In this document: positions 1 through 8,077 of the stretch, in pieces
Numbering within the stretch: the stretch's first letter is position 1
Layout: every line of letters begins with the position of its first letter
NCBI GenBank assembly: GCA_021927905.1
Contig: BLLK01000051.1
Coordinates: forward strand, 992,001-1,056,000
Direction of reading: 5' to 3'
Length of the DNA stretch: 64,000 nt
Origin: Chaetoceros tenuissimus
Lineage: Eukaryota > Bacillariophyta > Thalassiosirophyceae > Chaetocerotales > Chaetocerotaceae
The notes under the pieces: model-generated
The model's database searches: none
The model's input: the letters and a program-made list of their open reading frames with translations, nothing else
What the model was told of the DNA's origin: nothing
Position numbers and translations under genes: made by a program

Positions 1-1542
1 AATCTCTACAAGTTTCTTGTAAAGATTTTCATCATAGTCCACGAACTCAATAGGACGAATTGATAAAAAGTAGTCGTTATCAAGTAGCATTTCAATCCAA
101 GCTCGTTCCTTCTTTTTCTCGATTGCCAATGATTCCCATAAGCCTTCTTTTTCATTTTCAGCTTTGGTCTTTGCAGCGTCTGCATATACTCCCATGGCGA
201 GATCAGTATTCAGGGAAAGGTATTTATTCTTACGACAATTCTTTCCTGCATCTATGTTGACATTATGCAACACATTCCATTCAGCATGTGTCATTTGCGA
301 GTCCCATTCTAGAGAACGAAACAGAAACTTCTTCTCTATAATATTGACTTCCTCTTGATCTTGAGGCACTGCACGATAACGTCCAAGATATAGTCGCTTC
401 CCTTTTGCATTCGGACCAAGATAATGTGGTAGATAGCTCTTTTTTGCACAATCTAGGAAGCAATGAAATAGCTCTTGCTTTTCGCGATCAACTAGACCTA
501 TGTTTTTGATATTTCTTTGACCAGATATCATGTCAGAATCAACAAATCCAACATCACCAGGATACGCTGGGGTCCATGGGTTCCAATCGGATCTACCTGC
601 AAAGTAGTACTGCCCTCTTTGAATGAATGGATTGATTCCATTCTCAAATATATCAGTTGGAACCACCCTCACAATTGGACATGGTGATGTCCCACATCCT
701 CCAAGTACTTGAGTTAATGTAGCCTTTTGACAGCCACGGCGAAATACCTTTCTTGGTGCACCACCAGGCTCTTTCAATGCTTGCATTCTAGCTTCAATTC
801 TTCGCTGACGTTCCAAGTAAGTACTACTAACTCGTCTTGCAGTTGCCTTTCCAAACATTTCCAATTTGACCTGTGACAAGCCTCTAGGTGCAGTGTCACT
901 GACAAGTTGAACTTCTTCCTCTTCCTCTTCCCCAGGTTCCACTTTTGTTGCAGGGGTTAAGGACGACAAATCTTCTGAGTACGTAACATCCAAGCTAGAC
1001 TCGCTTACAGCTGTAGTCTCATTTTCCTCTTTTACTTCTTTCTTTAGATTTGTTTTGCTCCATTCAATCCACGCTTTGTACTTTTCCACCAATTTCATTG
1101 CTTCCTTCTTACTCACTTCTTCACTATAGCCATCCACATCATATGTTACCGTGTACGTTTTATTTCTGCCTTTTGTAAGTCGTGTTATTTTTCCACCAAA
1201 GGTACGAAAAAAATCTTTGAGAATTTTTGTTCCTACCGGAAACTTTTCAGTAAATCCATACTCGTATTTCTTTCTTTTTCGGACTCCTCCTCCCATTGAC
1301 TGATGGTAGTAAGCTGCATAGCGCTTAACTTCGTTATAAGTCACATCTTCCTTATCACCATCCTCATATATGATTCCATAGAGATCCAAATAATGATCAG
1401 GTGTTACAGTTACTTCTCCTTCAAAAGGGGAATTGAAATCTTTCGCAATATATTGTCCAAGAAAGAGCTCATGTTCTTCTGTTTGTCCTCCGACTGCTGT
1501 AGATTTTACCAGGTCAGCTGAAACTGACTGAGAGTCATTCAT
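1..1542 (-). CDS. Partial hypothetical protein with two Tudor/chromo-like segments (C-terminus off the window)
   Basis: An uninterrupted frame runs on the minus strand from an ATG at 1542 to base 1, giving 514 codons with no stop, so the gene continues beyond the window. I do not recognise the protein as a named family. Two stretches look like small beta-barrel (Tudor/chromo-type) folds. One, around residues 42-76, contains LYGIIYEDGDKEDVTYNEV. The other, around residues 110-155, has an FGGKITRL start and a YTVTYDVDGYSEEVSKKEA core. The YEDGD-E-D/E pattern is typical of such folds in algal chromatin-associated proteins; this is inference. A Glu-rich run (EEEEEEE) lies near residue 200. The second half is rich in Trp, Tyr and charged residues and looks globular. 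It diverges from the fibrillin gene across a 352-bp spacer. Coding status is supported by length and composition only. Confidence 0.68.
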   Translation of the reverse strand, partial: MNDSQSVSADLVKSTAVGGQTEEHELFLGQYIAKDFNSPFEGEVTVTPDHYLDLYGIIYEDGDKEDVTYNEVKRYAAYYHQSMGGGVRKRKKYEYGFTEKFPVGTKILKDFFRTFGGKITRLTKGRNKTYTVTYDVDGYSEEVSKKEAMKLVEKYKAWIEWSKTNLKKEVKEENETTAVSESSLDVTYSEDLSSLTPATKVEPGEEEEEEVQLVSDTAPRGLSQVKLEMFGKATARRVSSTYLERQRRIEARMQALKEPGGAPRKVFRRGCQKATLTQVLGGCGTSPCPIVRVVPTDIFENGINPFIQRGQYYFAGRSDWNPWTPAYPGDVGFVDSDMISGQRNIKNIGLVDREKQELFHCFLDCAKKSYLPHYLGPNAKGKRLYLGRYRAVPQDQEEVNIIEKKFLFRSLEWDSQMTHAEWNVLHNVNIDAGKNCRKNKYLSLNTDLAMGVYADAAKTKAENEKEGLWESLAIEKKKERAWIEMLLDNDYFLSIRPIEFVDYDENLYKKLVEI

Positions 1543-1894
1543 ATTCTTTTCACTATGTGCAAGGTCTCTAGACACTAGAAGTTTTTCTATTTTGAATAGT
1601 ATTTTTATCTGAGCTGAAAGAAGATGTCATGCAGAAAAGAAAAATGTGTGGAGAGAAAAAGATACTTTTTCTGTGGTGTCATTGGCGACATTGACTTTCA
1701 TTTTTGACACTTGACATGTCTTTTCTCGTACTTCCTGAACTTTTCTCTTAGCAAAGATACAAAATAGATTATGAAATAGCATCAGCGCATCAGCAGATCT
1801 CTGAGATCTGCATCATCAGAATGGATTGCACTGGTTATAGATAGACATTGTTTCCCTTCAATCAATTGAAATCAACAACTAGATAGAGTACAAC
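1543..1894. other. Divergent intergenic spacer (promoters of the Tudor-like and fibrillin genes)
   Basis: No gene is visible in these 352 bp. The two flanking genes point away from each other, so both promoters must lie here. A small palindrome AGATCTCTGAGATCT occurs near 1795-1810. Confidence 0.5.
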
Positions 1895-2886
1895 ATGAGA
1901 GTCCTCACTTTGTCCATGCTGTTGGGCTTTTCATCAGGATTCCTAGCGCCGCAAAAATGCATCATCGACTTGGGCAACCTTTCTCATCGACAGGAACTGG
2001 TGCGACTGGATATGATTTCTTCCCTTACAGATTTCTTCTTTCCTCCAAAATCAGAACCCCCTTCTAAAGATGATTCAAAGAAAGAGAAACTATTGAATCT
2101 TTTAGCACAAGTGGAGCCGAACAAATCTACTTCGAACGAACTCACAAATGATATATTGAACGCTGTCGTCGAGTTGGAAAAAGAATGTCCGACTTTGAAT
2201 GAGGATGTGCTTCCTTCTATAGCTGGGAACTGGGAACTCATTTGGACTGCTCAAGATAGAGCTAATATGCCGACTACGAACAGGGAACAGGCAAACTTTT
2301 TTGGAAATTGGATCAAGTAAGTTTCTTCTGCTATTGACGTGTCAAGCTGATGTGTATTTATTACTCTATTTGAATATACATTTTCTGATTTCTTCTACTC
2401 TTGGATAGCCCTTTGGAAAATCAATCTTATAGTAACAATCCATCCGGAAGAGCGAATCCTATTTTGCCGCAAAATATTCAAAATAATTTGGAAGATGTAG
2501 GTATATTGAGTGAAAGAGACGTGGAAAACTCTGTGAAAAGTACGCAAGCTATTGATTTGAAAAAGAAGAGGATACGAAACGTAGTAGCGTTTGAAGTGAA
2601 TAATCCTACTCCTCTCTTTAGCAAGAATGGAAAAACGCAAGGATTTATTACTGTAGATGTCAAAGGAAATGCAAATGATGATGATCCGAGAAGAATAGAT
2701 GTGAAATTTGATCAATTTCGTGTTGCGATTACGAATTCGCCGATTGATATTACATTGCCTCTAGGGGTGATTGGACCTACAGGTTGGTTGCGAACAGGTT
2801 ATGTAGATGATGACATACGAATCACTAGAGGACACAAAGGTAGTGTTTTTATACTCTCAAAACCCTCAGCACGGTCAAAGAAGTAA
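1895..2886 (+). CDS. Plastid lipid-associated protein (PAP/fibrillin), two exons
   Basis: The coding sequence is 1895..2316 joined to 2409..2886, 299 aa. The intron (2317..2408, 92 bp) has a GTAAGT donor and a GGATAG acceptor, and the junction restores GNWINPLENQ. Residues 1-17 form a hydrophobic signal peptide ending in SSG|FLAP. This is the diatom ASAFAP-type bipartite presequence with Phe at +1, so the product should enter the plastid. The mature part has the fibrillin pattern: a helical LLNLLAQVEPN start, the hallmark GNWELIWTAQDR, and a C-terminal RVAITNSPIDITLP strand followed by a TGWLRTGYVDDDIRITRG motif. The family comprises lipocalin-like proteins that bind lipids or isoprenoids on thylakoids and plastoglobules. 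The exact subgroup cannot be assigned by eye. Confidence 0.88.
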
Positions 2887-3070
2887 TAAGGAGATCTTAT
2901 GGGAAGAAATAGGTACTTGCGATACGTAGGAAACAAGTGTGGTTTAGAGTTTATTCAATAGATCATTTAGAACTACTGCAAATATCTGCTTTGCCACAAA
3001 TACTCTTGAAACAAATAATCTTAGGGAGTGATCCTGGTAGTGTTTTCAATTGAAATCATTTGCAGGAAGT

Positions 3071-4435
3071 TTAAGCATCATTGAAAGTATCATCACCCTT
3101 TGCAATCTTTGCCTTTCCTCTAAAGTTGAAAGGAGACAAGAATACTTGAATAACCTTAAGACCAATGACTCCAATTGGAATAGTACAGCTCATAACAGTC
3201 TGGTGAGGAATCTTATCTGGCCAGTAATGAGTCCACTGCATAATGTTCTTTCCAATAAAGAGATTATGACAAAGACCAAAGATCAAAGCAGTCCAGGACA
3301 CAACGCCATACACAAATTGCCACTGTCTGCTGGTCATTGCTGCAGCTACACTTGGAAGACTGCAGATTCCCAATACAACATAAAGTCCGAAACCAACAAT
3401 ACCAAAGAACATGGCAGTTTCTACATGCCACAAATACTTCGCCATGACATTAGTCGGGTCATCGTATGACCAGTAAAAGTACCCTGCATTCCAGATAGTG
3501 AGGCTCATGATTGCGTGGCAAAGAAGGAAGAAAAGAGAGATCACTCCAAGCTCCTTACGCATGTTGAGACCCCAAAGAAGGAGATCTGGGAGCTGATAAC
3601 GTCCAAACATGATGTAGAATCTTGCGATAACTCCTGGAAATTGAGCCAAAGCAAAACCCCAAATACAAGTCCATGCCATGGAATGGTTGGTGGTGTAGCA
3701 TGGCAAATACTGCCATGGTAGAGTTGCACCATAGAATTCAGTCATATGATCACGTACAATGGAAAAGATCTGTGCAAAGGCAAAGATCAACATCATGACG
3801 ATAGCAGCATGGATCCAAGTCTTTCCAAGCTCGTTTTGGTTTCTAGAAATAGCATCGAATTGGGCGAAAGGTACAACCTTGACAGTGAAACCCATGCATG
3901 ACTCAGCAAGCTTCTTCACTTCTTCGACTGCTGCTTCATCCTCTCCACAGAGTTTGGTAGTAACAATCTTGTTTGAGGCAACCTTGTGATTGATGAGTTC
4001 AATAGCTCCATTATCATTGAAGCCTTTCATCCATTGAAACTGATTATCGATGCCCATGCTCTCAATCACAGATCTTAGGTCATCTCCAGAAGCTGTTGGA
4101 TTGGAACAATCAACAACAATCTTCCCAGTGAGTACATTCTCGTGGTTGGTAACAAAGCTTCTGATAGCCGACGATGGGATAGCAAGAATGATGATATCAG
4201 CGGAAGAAAGTGTAGAGCTTTTAGCATCGACATCAATGTCTTTGTAGCCTCTGAAGCTAGTATCGACATCATGATGAGATGCACCAGAAATTGAGGGGAT
4301 ATTGGATTCAACTGGTTCATAGATAGAGAATGTGTACTTGTCTCCAATGTTGTAAATGGAAAACATGTTGGAGAGACCATTAGCGAGGTTACCTCCTCCA
4401 ACAATTACGACGTTCTTTGATACGTTTGTAGCCAT
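3071..4435 (-). CDS. STEAP-like metalloreductase (NADPH-binding FNO domain fused to a six-TM haem domain)
   Basis: This is a 454-aa single-exon protein from an ATG at 4435. Residues about 8-195 resemble an F420H2:NADP+ oxidoreductase-like Rossmann domain, with the dinucleotide loop VIVGGGNLANGL at 10-21, IILAIPSSAI, and VVDCSNPT. From about residue 205 there are roughly six hydrophobic segments forming a ferric-reductase-like membrane domain. Candidate haem-ligand histidines lie in LLCHAIMSL and LWHVETAM. This order is that of animal STEAP metalloreductases, which pass electrons from NADPH through flavin and a single b-haem to Fe(III) or Cu(II) across a membrane. A role in iron or copper reduction is inferred. 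No signal peptide is visible, as in STEAPs. The 3' end lies 185 bp from the fibrillin stop, on the opposite strand. Confidence 0.82.
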   Translation of the reverse strand: MATNVSKNVVIVGGGNLANGLSNMFSIYNIGDKYTFSIYEPVESNIPSISGASHHDVDTSFRGYKDIDVDAKSSTLSSADIIILAIPSSAIRSFVTNHENVLTGKIVVDCSNPTASGDDLRSVIESMGIDNQFQWMKGFNDNGAIELINHKVASNKIVTTKLCGEDEAAVEEVKKLAESCMGFTVKVVPFAQFDAISRNQNELGKTWIHAAIVMMLIFAFAQIFSIVRDHMTEFYGATLPWQYLPCYTTNHSMAWTCIWGFALAQFPGVIARFYIMFGRYQLPDLLLWGLNMRKELGVISLFFLLCHAIMSLTIWNAGYFYWSYDDPTNVMAKYLWHVETAMFFGIVGFGLYVVLGICSLPSVAAAMTSRQWQFVYGVVSWTALIFGLCHNLFIGKNIMQWTHYWPDKIPHQTVMSCTIPIGVIGLKVIQVFLSPFNFRGKAKIAKGDDTFNDA

Positions 4436-5158
4436 GATGTTTTCCTATGAAAAGAAAATCCATTAGGGTATAATGTGAGATCACAAAAGTGGATTAGAGA
4501 ATTCGAGTATATGAATATTGCATTGGAGCTCTGAGTGTATCATTGGTTCTCAAGATCTCAGCAGATGATGAGTTTGATAGTATTGAAATTTATAACTTAC
4601 TTTTGCAAGTAATACTTTTGGCAATCAAATTTCAGACGAATTATATTCTATGAGTAATCTAAATGTGTTCAGCTAGAACAATCCCTTCGAAAAGGAAAAG
4701 AGCAAGGAGATTAACATCCAGGAATGAAAAATGTATGCAGCTTGAGCAGGTGACGCACGAGATATTTTGTCCTTCCAAAGGACTTTAGAGATCCCAATGT
4801 ACGTATATTCTTGGTATTGTTTTAGGAATATTTATCTCTATAAGGCAAAGGACAATTAGTCTCTCCCACGTACTTGAACTTGAACTTGAAGTGGTTGCTT
4901 GATTCACCCACTTTCACTTTTACTTCCTTGGATTTTATAGAAGCAATTCACCAGCCGCTGTTTGTTATCTCCAGCCAGCTACCTGCTTGTCAAACAGCTT
5001 AGCATATCTTCATACACGTCGTTGAAGTTTGCATACACTACTACGTATTTGATAAAAGGGGGCATTGCTCGAAGTAAATAAAATTTCACCCCAGCACTTT
5101 GAAGTAAAAGAGATGAGGAGGGAGTCGTCCAACTTCACGAAAAAAACCTAGTACACGA
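4436..5158. other. Intergenic region, 723 bp
   Basis: It lies between two minus-strand genes and should hold the promoter of the STEAP-like gene and the 3' UTR of the PP2C gene. It is AT-rich. I see no gene, repeat or RNA in it. Confidence 0.5.
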
Positions 5159-6109
5159 TTAACGTAACTTTAAGATGCAGCACGTGATATCATCAATGCC
5201 TACAAATGGATTCCACTTCCTCCTTGCGTTAGAAACCAACATATTCGCAGCTTGGACAGGGTCCCAGTCTTTTTTATGCTCATAAGGAGGCAAGCTTGAC
5301 ATGTAGTCATCCATGAGCTCAGATATTTCCGAGCGTTCAAGAGCATCTGTCACACCATCTGAACAAACCAAAATGAATTCGTCGGATTCTTTCAACTCTT
5401 TCTTGACTACATTTGGTTCGCTTATAACACCCTTAGCGTGTGCCTTGACATCTCCAAGACTTCTGGTCATTGCGAGTCCGATCAACTTTACGGTTTGACC
5501 ATCTTCGATTCTTATCCATACCCTTAGAGGAAGAGTATCTGAGGTACCAGAAGAAATACTAGAGTTGGAACCGCTTCGTACGTTCACTACTCCTCCATTC
5601 GCTTTGATTCGATTAGCCTCAGATGACACCATTGGGACATGATCAAAAGTGATTGGTATTAGTTCAAGTTTCTGATTTTCTTCATTTCGTCTACCAATGT
5701 AAGCTGGTGAATCACCAACGTTCATGGCAGTTACATGGCCGTTCGAAACATTTACAATTGTACAGGTTGTGCCCGAAATGGAAGAGTCGATATTATCATT
5801 TCCTTCCAAGCTGTTTTGAAGCTCTCCAAAGGATTCCTCATCGATAGCCTCACCTTTGTCAACTTTTGCTGCAATTTGTTCTAGAATAAAGTTACTAACT
5901 AGGTGACCATTCACACCATGACCATCACAAACAACTGCCATGGTTGAGTTTTCGTTTCCTTTTTGGTATTCTTTTACAAAGCATGCATCTTGGTTGATCC
6001 ATTCCGAGTTGTTTGGCTTGTAGCCAACTTGAGAAATCGCAGCATATTTCTTTTCCTTTGGAAGAGACTTTGTCTTTGCCATTTTGTTGTTGCAAAACAA
6101 TTGAAACAT
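5159..6109 (-). CDS. PP2C-family (PPM) protein serine/threonine phosphatase
   Basis: This is a metal-dependent protein phosphatase of the PPM family, 316 aa from the ATG at 6109. A second in-frame ATG at 6082 (MAKTKS) has a better context, AACAAAATGG, and may be the real start. The open frame extends upstream without any ATG. PPM motifs appear in order: the metal-binding MAVVCDGHGVNG, SGTTCTIVNV, VGDSPAYIG, LAMTRSLGD, ILVCSDGVTDAL, and the C-terminal DDITCCILKL. The Asp residues that coordinate Mn/Mg (DGHG, SDG, DD) are all present, so it should be active. The protein is compact with no regulatory domain, no signal peptide and no membrane segment. It is divergent from the L2HGDH-like gene, with a CRE palindrome between them. 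Confidence 0.9.
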   Translation of the reverse strand: MFQLFCNNKMAKTKSLPKEKKYAAISQVGYKPNNSEWINQDACFVKEYQKGNENSTMAVVCDGHGVNGHLVSNFILEQIAAKVDKGEAIDEESFGELQNSLEGNDNIDSSISGTTCTIVNVSNGHVTAMNVGDSPAYIGRRNEENQKLELIPITFDHVPMVSSEANRIKANGGVVNVRSGSNSSISSGTSDTLPLRVWIRIEDGQTVKLIGLAMTRSLGDVKAHAKGVISEPNVVKKELKESDEFILVCSDGVTDALERSEISELMDDYMSSLPPYEHKKDWDPVQAANMLVSNARRKWNPFVGIDDITCCILKLR

Positions 6110-6573
6110 TTTAGATAGAAGAGTATCTACAGAAGCGGGAAACGGTTTATTTACTTTCTGAAGAGACTTGAAGAATCGAATCAATTGATTTCGTTTTTTT
6201 TTTCAAACTTGAATTTGCGAATAGCATGTTGCTAACAATTTGTATTCCAAAGTAAATATATTTTTATTCATACTAAAAAATACGAAATACAAATTATTAG
6301 AAAGAGGCATTTTTTTCTTCATTCAAATATGGACAAAGATGATGGACCTATCCGAAAAAGTGGAGAAAGTTCAAGTGGAAAAGACGACTTTCCATAGTGT
6401 CTGAAAGAGCCCTTATGACGTCATCCATAGTACCATAATGACATTTGCAAAATGATCCATAATTACAATCATACAATCATGCATCATGCATCAATACTAG
6501 CCAGTTCATCACACTTCACACATATCTATTTTCCAGAACTGCCTATGGAGTATTTCACTAGGTCCAAATATAC
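6110..6573. other. Divergent intergenic spacer between the PP2C and L2HGDH-like genes
   Basis: These 464 bp contain no gene. A run of ten T bases lies near 6194-6203 and a perfect TGACGTCA at 6416-6423. Several short CATAAT/CATGCAT-type words lie just upstream of the plus-strand gene. Confidence 0.5.
6416..6423. promoter_or_regulatory. CRE/bZIP palindrome TGACGTCA
   Basis: This is a perfect 8-bp CRE-type palindrome in the divergent spacer, 158 bp before the start of the L2HGDH-like gene and about 307 bp before the PP2C ATG. bZIP factors of the CREB/ATF type bind this sequence. In the diatom Phaeodactylum, TGACGT elements mediate CO2/cAMP responses. Function here is inferred. Confidence 0.4.
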
Positions 6574-7704
6574 ATGTCTATTGCAAGCCCTTCCTTTCAT
6601 ACACAGGTTGGCATTCTAGGTGCTGGAGTCGTTGGCTTAGCTATTGCTAGACGTCTGGCTTTAGCAGGAAAGGAAGTTCTCATATTTGAAAAAGAATCTT
6701 CATTCGGCAGCATCACATCTTCAAGAAATTCAGAAGTGATTCATGCTGGAATCTATTATCCTCGCAAATCTAAAAAAGCAGAGTTATGTTTGAAAGGGAA
6801 GCAGATGCTTTATCAATATTGTCAAGAACGACAAATTGCTCACAGAAAACTTGGGAAACTCATTGTGGCAACCGATCAAGAACAAGTAGATGTTGATTTA
6901 CCGAGAATCATAAATCATGCTTCGAATAATGGAGTGAATGATTTAAAATTATTAACTGGAGAAGACGTCAAGCAATTAGAACCGGAAGTAACTTGTAAGG
7001 CGGCTATTTTATCTCCGTCCACTGGGATTGTTGATTCACACACGTACATATTGAATTTATTAGGTGATACAGAGGAACATGGTGCAATTATTGCGCTCAA
7101 CTCTGCTGTGGAGAGAATTTCTTTGCAAAATAATGAAATTGTTGTAGAGTCGAGTGACATGACGATAGGTTGTGACATTTTTATCAATTGTGCTGGTCTA
7201 TCTGCTGATTTATATGCAAACATGGTGGATTCTAATTCACCCCGACAGTATTTTGCCAAAGGCAACTATTACAGACTAGATGGTCAGCGCACTCCATTTC
7301 AGCATTTGATTTATCCTGTTCCGGCGAAAGGAGGTTTAGGTGTACATGCAACCATTGATCTAGGAAATAATTGTCGATTTGGTCCTGATGTAGAGTGGTT
7401 GAGTGAAGACCTTCGACCTCAAGATATTGATTACAAAGTAGACCCTGAAAGATCAAAGTCCTTTTATCATGAAGTTCGAAAGTATTGGCCCAATTTGAAT
7501 GATGGTGCTTTAACCAGTGATTACTCTGGGTGTAGACCGAAACTGGGTCATCCAAATCTAAAAGGATCACAATTAAATGCGGATTTTTTTATTGAGAAGG
7601 TACCTGGGACAAACTTTATTAATTTATTGGGAATTGAATCTCCTGGCTTGACGGCCAGTATGAGTATTGCGGAAATGGTGAATGGTATGATTGGCGATGT
7701 ATGA
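6574..7704 (+). CDS. L-2-hydroxyglutarate dehydrogenase-like FAD oxidoreductase
   Basis: This is a 376-aa protein of the DAO superfamily, matching the L-2-hydroxyglutarate dehydrogenase/oxidase group (L2HGDH in eukaryotes, LhgO in bacteria). The group oxidises L-2-hydroxyglutarate to 2-oxoglutarate as metabolite repair. The N-terminal FAD Rossmann motif is VGILGAGVVGLAIARRLA (GAGVVG at 16-21), with FEKE closing the second strand. The group signature SSRNSEVIHAGIYYP follows, then KGKQMLYQYC, and near the C-terminus VPGTNFINLLGIESPGLTAS. Length fits the short form. The N-terminus before the Rossmann strand is only about 11 residues, so no clear mitochondrial presequence is visible. An upstream targeting exon is possible but not seen. 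The substrate is inferred from family resemblance. Confidence 0.85.
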   Translation: MSIASPSFHTQVGILGAGVVGLAIARRLALAGKEVLIFEKESSFGSITSSRNSEVIHAGIYYPRKSKKAELCLKGKQMLYQYCQERQIAHRKLGKLIVATDQEQVDVDLPRIINHASNNGVNDLKLLTGEDVKQLEPEVTCKAAILSPSTGIVDSHTYILNLLGDTEEHGAIIALNSAVERISLQNNEIVVESSDMTIGCDIFINCAGLSADLYANMVDSNSPRQYFAKGNYYRLDGQRTPFQHLIYPVPAKGGLGVHATIDLGNNCRFGPDVEWLSEDLRPQDIDYKVDPERSKSFYHEVRKYWPNLNDGALTSDYSGCRPKLGHPNLKGSQLNADFFIEKVPGTNFINLLGIESPGLTASMSIAEMVNGMIGDV

Positions 7705-7860
7705 TGATAAGTCCCGTAGATTTTGTGCACTTGGAAATACTATGTTGATTCATTCACAGAACAAGCACAAGCTTCATTTTGATGATATTTATGCTATGCT
7801 TTTGTAAAGGAAACAATTTCCCATAAAACACTGGTTAGAGATGCACCAAGAGAAACGGTT

Positions 7861-8055
7861 ATGTACAAAGCAAGAAATTTCAAAAAGAAGAAGCACGAGA
7901 TAAAATCAGTATTGAAAACAAATACAACGTTGAAAAACAAAAGGAGGGAGTCAACAGGAAGAAGACTGAGCTTTTCAGATGAAAAGGGTGAAGCATTAGC
8001 AAAGTATTATTTTATTGAAAACACTGCGGAAAGTGCAACATGTTTGATATCATAG
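7861..8055 (+). CDS. Small basic hypothetical protein, 64 aa
   Basis: This short frame from an ATG at 7861 lies between two convergent genes. The N-terminal half is very basic (KKKKHEIK, LKNKRRESTGRR). The second half reads RRLSFSDEKGEALAKYYF, resembling a short S-F-S-D-E-x-G-x-x-L motif I associate with the termini of various algal proteins; that recollection is not verified. It could be a real small gene, the last exon of a longer one, or chance. The stop lies 22 bp before the 3' end of the opposing gene. Confidence 0.35.
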   Translation: MYKARNFKKKKHEIKSVLKTNTTLKNKRRESTGRRLSFSDEKGEALAKYYFIENTAESATCLIS

Positions 8056-8077
8056 TACATTATCGCCATCAGGAGTA

